Shown here: piece by piece, positions 60,060-64,000 of the stretch
Layout of the letters: every line of letters starts with the position of its first letter
How positions within the stretch are numbered: the first letter of the stretch is position 1
From: Thiomicrospira microaerophila
GTDB taxonomy: Bacteria; Pseudomonadota; Gammaproteobacteria; Thiomicrospirales; Thiomicrospiraceae
Assembly (NCBI RefSeq): GCF_000934765.1
Contig: NZ_JYNN01000001.1
Span: 124,001 to 188,000 of the forward strand
Reading direction: 5' to 3'
Length of the DNA: 64,000 bases
Position numbers and translations under genes: made by a program
Notes under the pieces: model-generated
Databases searched by the model: none
Told to the model about the DNA's origin: nothing
What the model saw: the letters and a program-made list of their open reading frames with translations, nothing else

Positions 60060-63000
60060 TTAGCAAGATTTTAATCTTTTTTGAATCCGTTCTATCGAAA
60101 CAGGCTTAATTGTTTTCATGGGCTGGGCAAACAGCGATACCCGCAATTCTTCAAGTAACCAACGAATTTCAATGAGTTCAGCCGTTGGACGTTCGTCATA
60201 AGCCTGAGCAATACGTTGGTAGTCTTGCAACACAGCTTGCAGTTGTCGCTGGATTTGCTGATCTTTTTGGGGATCAAGGTCGAGTTTTTCAAGCCGCACG
60301 TCGAGCGCTTTGAGATAACGTGGCGTTTGTTTAAGCCACGCATCGGGTGTCTCTAGCACAAAGTTTAAATGTACTAGGCGATCCAGTTGGGTTTTAATGT
60401 CGTCCAACGAAGCGAGCCAGCGCGGATTCAATTTGCCTTTGATCTGCTTCGCTAGTTTTTGATGAGCGATTAAAATTTCGGTGATGAGTTTTGCTAGGGC
60501 TTGAGATTCAAGCACCCATTCGGCTTGCAGTCGTGCCAGCGCCTGCTGAAACTGCGCTTGTTGGCGAATCGCTTGCGGCTCGATCACGAGCCGACGCAAT
60601 GCTTTATCAATGATCTGCTCATTTAAATGCGCACAAGAACCATAAGGTGCAAAACACAAGCAGGCCTGGTTGAGATTAAGGTGTTTTTGCAAATACTTAA
60701 CCTTGTCTTGCAATAGGCTTTTTAGCAAAGCCCACACCGCATAACCATGATGTTTTTTAGCTTGCAATTCATCGCCACTGCGCGACAAAACCACCTGCCC
60801 TTGCTCTAGCACCAGGCCTGGGTAGGCTTGTAATTGTTTGCCGTGAGATTTGATATTTTCATGGTCGGCTAAATCACCAAAATCCCATTGTGTGATCAGT
60901 TGTTTTTTGTCGCCATCACCACTGGCAATGCGTTGTTCAACCAAATGATGATAACGTTGTTTTAGCTCGGCTAAATCAGCACTTTCCGCAATCAGCTTGC
61001 CTTTGTCATCGAGCAGCTGATACCAAGGCAGCAAATACGCCGGCAGATTGACCGCACCAAAATCCGCCACCGATACTTTCTGGTTAATACCGCGATTAAG
61101 CGCTTGGATTAATTGCGGAGCAAATTCACCTTGCTGTGGATCAAGCTGTTGACTCACTCGCTCAGCTACCCCAGGCGCGGGCACAAATTGTTTGCGAAGT
61201 TGTTTGGGTAATGCCTTGATATAGCATACTATTTTTTCTTTTAGAAACCCAGGTGTTAGCCATTCAAACTGCGCCTCATTCACCAGGTTTAAACCTGCGA
61301 GCGGAATTTTAAACACCACGCCATCTTGTTGTTTTCCTGGTTCAAAACGATAATCCAGCTGCAAGGGAATACGCTGGCTGAGTTGAATTTGATCCGGAAA
61401 ATCACGCTCATACTGGCTGTCTAAATCCTGTTTCAGGAGGTCAGATTCTTTGAGCTTGAGGGCGTCTTGCGCTTTGGCTCCGGCTTTTTTCAGCCAGCTT
61501 TCTAACGCCGGTTGGTTGCTGATATGTTCAGGAATCCGCGCGGCATAGAAGTCTTGCAACACCTGTTCTTCAACGAGCAAATCCGGACGACGCAGTTTGC
61601 TTTCGTAACGTTCAATGTTCTCAATCAGCTTTAGATTGTGCTGGTAAAACGCGGCTCGCGTATTAACGTCCTGCTGAGCCAACGCACGAATAAAAATGCC
61701 ACGCGCCTCTTTCGGGTTAATTGGGCCATAATTACAAACACGACGACTAACAATCGGTAAACCATAGAGTGTCACCGATTCATAGGCTCCAACCTGACCG
61801 GTTTTTTTCTGCCAATGCGGGTCAGCGTAGCTGCGCTTTATTAAATGCGGCGCTAATTCCTCGACCCAGCGCACATCAATCTGTGCGTTGGTTCGCGCAT
61901 AGAGTTTGCTGGTTTCCACCACTTCTGCTGACATCAGCCATTTAGGTTTAAGTTTGAACTGTGCCGAACTGGGGTGAATAAACAGCTTAGTGCCACGCGC
62001 ACCGAGATAGCTATTATCATCCGAGCGCATCATCACCTGCCCTAACAAGCCGGCCAGCAAGGAGCGATGCACATTAATACTGTGTAAATCACTCAAGCGC
62101 TCTAGCGTCTGCCCTTGTTCGGTGATTTCCTCATACAGATGCAGTTCACCGACTTTTAAGCCAATGGATTTTAAACTGACTTTAAGCTGATGAAACAGAT
62201 CATGCCATTCACGCAGTCGCAGATAGGATAGGAAATTGGTTTTACACAATTTGCGCAGTTTGTTTTGGCTCAGGTGGCGTGCTTGGTACTCGTAAAAACG
62301 CCAGAGGTTTAAGAAAAATAAAAAGTCCGAGCGCGGGTCTTCCCATTGTTTATGCTTGGTGCGTGCCGCTTGCATGGTTTGTTCGTTGATGTCGCGTGGG
62401 TCTTGAATACTAATCGCGGCGGCAATAATTAACACCTCGGCCAACACATTGTTTTTTTCCGCCTCCAACACCATTTTGGCAATCCGTGGCTCTAACGGCA
62501 AACGAGCCAAATCGCGCCCTGCTTCGGTTAGGTTTTTCTTATCATCCAACGCACCAATTTCAATCAGTTGGCGATAACCATCATTCACCGCTTTATCTTC
62601 CGGCGGCTCAATAAACGGAAAGCTTTGCACCTTGCCAAGTTTAAGTTGCGCCATATTCAATAGCACAGAACTTAAAGAGGTGCGATGAATTTCTGGATCG
62701 GTGAACTCAGGGCGGGCGTTAAAATCCTCTTCCGAATACAGACGAATACAAATACCATCGGCCACCCGTCCGCATCGGCCTTTACGCTGGTTAGCGGAAG
62801 CTTGTGAAATGCGCTCAACCGGTAAACGCTGCACTTTGGAGCGCACACTGTAGCGGCTAATTCTAACCAGGCCTGGGTCTATCACATAGCGAATGCCCGG
62901 AACGGTTAGCGAGGTTTCCGCGACATTGGTAGATAAAATAATCCGCCGCTTGTTGGACGTTTGAAATACCTTGTTCTGCTCGCTAACCGATAAACGCGCA

Positions 63001-63995
63001 TACAAAGGAATGACATCGGTGTTTTTTAGATTTTGTTTGCGTAAGGCTTCGGCGGTTTCTTTGATATCACGCTCACCGATTTGAAACACCAATACATCGC
63101 CATGCCGATCATGGGCGGCTAACTCCTCAAGCGCCTCGACGATGCCAGCGGTCATATCCTGTTCAATCACCGTGCCATCATCCATCTCAACCTGACCTAA
63201 AGGCCGATAACGCACTTCAACCGGATAAGTTCGCCCCGACACCTCAACAATAGGCACGGTTTGGTTGGGTTGATTAAAATGCGCGGCAAAACGCTGGGTA
63301 TCGATGGTTGCCGAGGTGATAATCAGTTTTAAATCAGGGCGTTTGGGGAGCAGTTGTTTCAGAATACCGAGTAGAAAATCAATATTAATGCTGCGCTCAT
63401 GGGCTTCATCAATAATAATCGTATCGTATTGGCTTAAAAAACGGTCATTTTGAATTTCAGCCAACAGAATACCGTCGGTCATCACCTTGATTAAACTGGT
63501 TTCATGCACTTGATCATGGAACCGTACTTGATAACCGACCAATTCACCCAAGTTAGAACCCAACTCTTCAGATAAACGTTCAGCCACACTACGCGCCGCA
63601 ATACGACGCGGTTGGGTACAACCAATCCGACCTAACACCCCCCGACCGGCTTCTAAACAAATTTTGGGAATCTGAGTGGTCTTACCCGAACCGGTTTCAC
63701 CGGCAATCACCACCACTTGATGGGTTTTAATAAGCGCTAACAACTCATCACGCCGCCCCACGACTGGCAAAGCAGGATCAAAATCAATTTTTGGCACCAG
63801 CGCTTTTCGGGCTTCTACTTTGTTTAAGGATTGCTGTAAACGCGCAGACCAACGCAACCAGGCCTGGTTGTCTTTTTCTTCATCTGATGTTAGCTTAAGT
63901 CGCGCTAAATCACGCTTCAAACGAAACTGATCACGCGTCTGCGCTTGCGTGATCAACGGAAAAAGTTCAGCTGGGTTTTTAGGAAATGGGGACAT
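60060..63995 (-). CDS. hrpA: ATP-dependent RNA helicase HrpA
   Basis: 1311-residue DEAH-box helicase. Motif I GETGSGKTTQ, motif II DEAH, motif III SAT, the C-terminal helicase QRKGRCGR, then HA2, OB fold and the long DUF3418 C-terminal extension (about 740-1310) typical of HrpA. Length matches E. coli (about 1300). Role: rescue of stalled translation or mRNA processing. Complete: the start ATG is five bases inside the window edge. Three palindromes (60812, 62867, 63858). Confidence 0.97.
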   Translation of the reverse strand: MSPFPKNPAELFPLITQAQTRDQFRLKRDLARLKLTSDEEKDNQAWLRWSARLQQSLNKVEARKALVPKIDFDPALPVVGRRDELLALIKTHQVVVIAGETGSGKTTQIPKICLEAGRGVLGRIGCTQPRRIAARSVAERLSEELGSNLGELVGYQVRFHDQVHETSLIKVMTDGILLAEIQNDRFLSQYDTIIIDEAHERSINIDFLLGILKQLLPKRPDLKLIITSATIDTQRFAAHFNQPNQTVPIVEVSGRTYPVEVRYRPLGQVEMDDGTVIEQDMTAGIVEALEELAAHDRHGDVLVFQIGERDIKETAEALRKQNLKNTDVIPLYARLSVSEQNKVFQTSNKRRIILSTNVAETSLTVPGIRYVIDPGLVRISRYSVRSKVQRLPVERISQASANQRKGRCGRVADGICIRLYSEEDFNARPEFTDPEIHRTSLSSVLLNMAQLKLGKVQSFPFIEPPEDKAVNDGYRQLIEIGALDDKKNLTEAGRDLARLPLEPRIAKMVLEAEKNNVLAEVLIIAAAISIQDPRDINEQTMQAARTKHKQWEDPRSDFLFFLNLWRFYEYQARHLSQNKLRKLCKTNFLSYLRLREWHDLFHQLKVSLKSIGLKVGELHLYEEITEQGQTLERLSDLHSINVHRSLLAGLLGQVMMRSDDNSYLGARGTKLFIHPSSAQFKLKPKWLMSAEVVETSKLYARTNAQIDVRWVEELAPHLIKRSYADPHWQKKTGQVGAYESVTLYGLPIVSRRVCNYGPINPKEARGIFIRALAQQDVNTRAAFYQHNLKLIENIERYESKLRRPDLLVEEQVLQDFYAARIPEHISNQPALESWLKKAGAKAQDALKLKESDLLKQDLDSQYERDFPDQIQLSQRIPLQLDYRFEPGKQQDGVVFKIPLAGLNLVNEAQFEWLTPGFLKEKIVCYIKALPKQLRKQFVPAPGVAERVSQQLDPQQGEFAPQLIQALNRGINQKVSVADFGAVNLPAYLLPWYQLLDDKGKLIAESADLAELKQRYHHLVEQRIASGDGDKKQLITQWDFGDLADHENIKSHGKQLQAYPGLVLEQGQVVLSRSGDELQAKKHHGYAVWALLKSLLQDKVKYLQKHLNLNQACLCFAPYGSCAHLNEQIIDKALRRLVIEPQAIRQQAQFQQALARLQAEWVLESQALAKLITEILIAHQKLAKQIKGKLNPRWLASLDDIKTQLDRLVHLNFVLETPDAWLKQTPRYLKALDVRLEKLDLDPQKDQQIQRQLQAVLQDYQRIAQAYDERPTAELIEIRWLLEELRVSLFAQPMKTIKPVSIERIQKRLKSC

Positions 63996-64000
63996 AAATC

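Overview
The window looks like chromosomal DNA of a chemolithoautotrophic, sulfur-oxidising gammaproteobacterium, most likely of the Thiomicrospira/Hydrogenovibrio/Thiomicrorhabdus group. This rests on a Tat-exported SoxB that stands alone rather than in a sox operon, on gammaproteobacterial gene orders (dapA-bamC, accBC-prmA-dusB-fis, smc-zipA-ligA, lpxK-ycaR-kdsB) and on moderate GC. No rRNA, tRNA, CRISPR array, prophage or transposase gene was seen. The genus is inference.

Layout. 27-2662 (minus): jetA (DUF3375) of a Wadjet anti-plasmid system whose other genes lie off the left edge, then a YcgN-like Cys-cluster protein and an RluA-type pseudouridine synthase. 2946-3512: a short CheZ-like protein. 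3873-11872 (minus): soxB, purL and the dapA-bamC pair. 12059-15743 (plus): a peroxiredoxin, a PIN-PhoH ATPase and a two-component pair, with convergent fxsA overlapping the kinase end. 16406-18664: dsbD with a duplicated N-terminal domain. 19211-27105 (plus): aroQ-accB-accC-prmA-dusB-fis-purH-purD, with a strongly folded purH-purD spacer, then a ComFB-family protein. 27177-30834 (minus): gnd-zwf-pgl, the oxidative pentose phosphate branch.

31307-41334 (minus) is a long, tightly packed run: smc, zipA, ligA, darP, a 46-codon small gene, lpxK, ycaR, kdsB, a small membrane protein and an unknown protein. 41338-42228 is a degenerate GGDEF membrane protein. On the plus strand, 42295-43949 holds a D-ribulokinase-like FGGY kinase and a HopJ-family protein. 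44122-50726 (minus) is an acetate module: acs, a DUF485-like protein, actP, a cNMP/CBS/DUF294 regulator and a DEDDh exonuclease. 50805-55783 is dnaE with a diguanylate cyclase. 56025-63995 holds a Lon-like protease, a PLP enzyme (plus strand), a cytochrome c lipoprotein and hrpA.

Two repeat systems stand out. The perfect palindrome CCAGGCCTGG occurs at least 18 times, always inside genes, where chance would give about 0.06; it resembles cyanobacterial HIP1 or DNA-uptake signals. The longest spacers instead carry composite intergenic repeats: a unit of two hairpins separated by exactly 46 bp, an adjoining conserved tail, and a separate 89-90 bp element with GTCATTGCGAGG ends. One copy of the tail appears to supply the last codons and stop of the exonuclease gene. 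Metabolically the genes cover thiosulfate oxidation, purine, fatty-acid, lysine/cell-wall and Kdo/lipid A synthesis, acetate assimilation and pentose phosphate supply.
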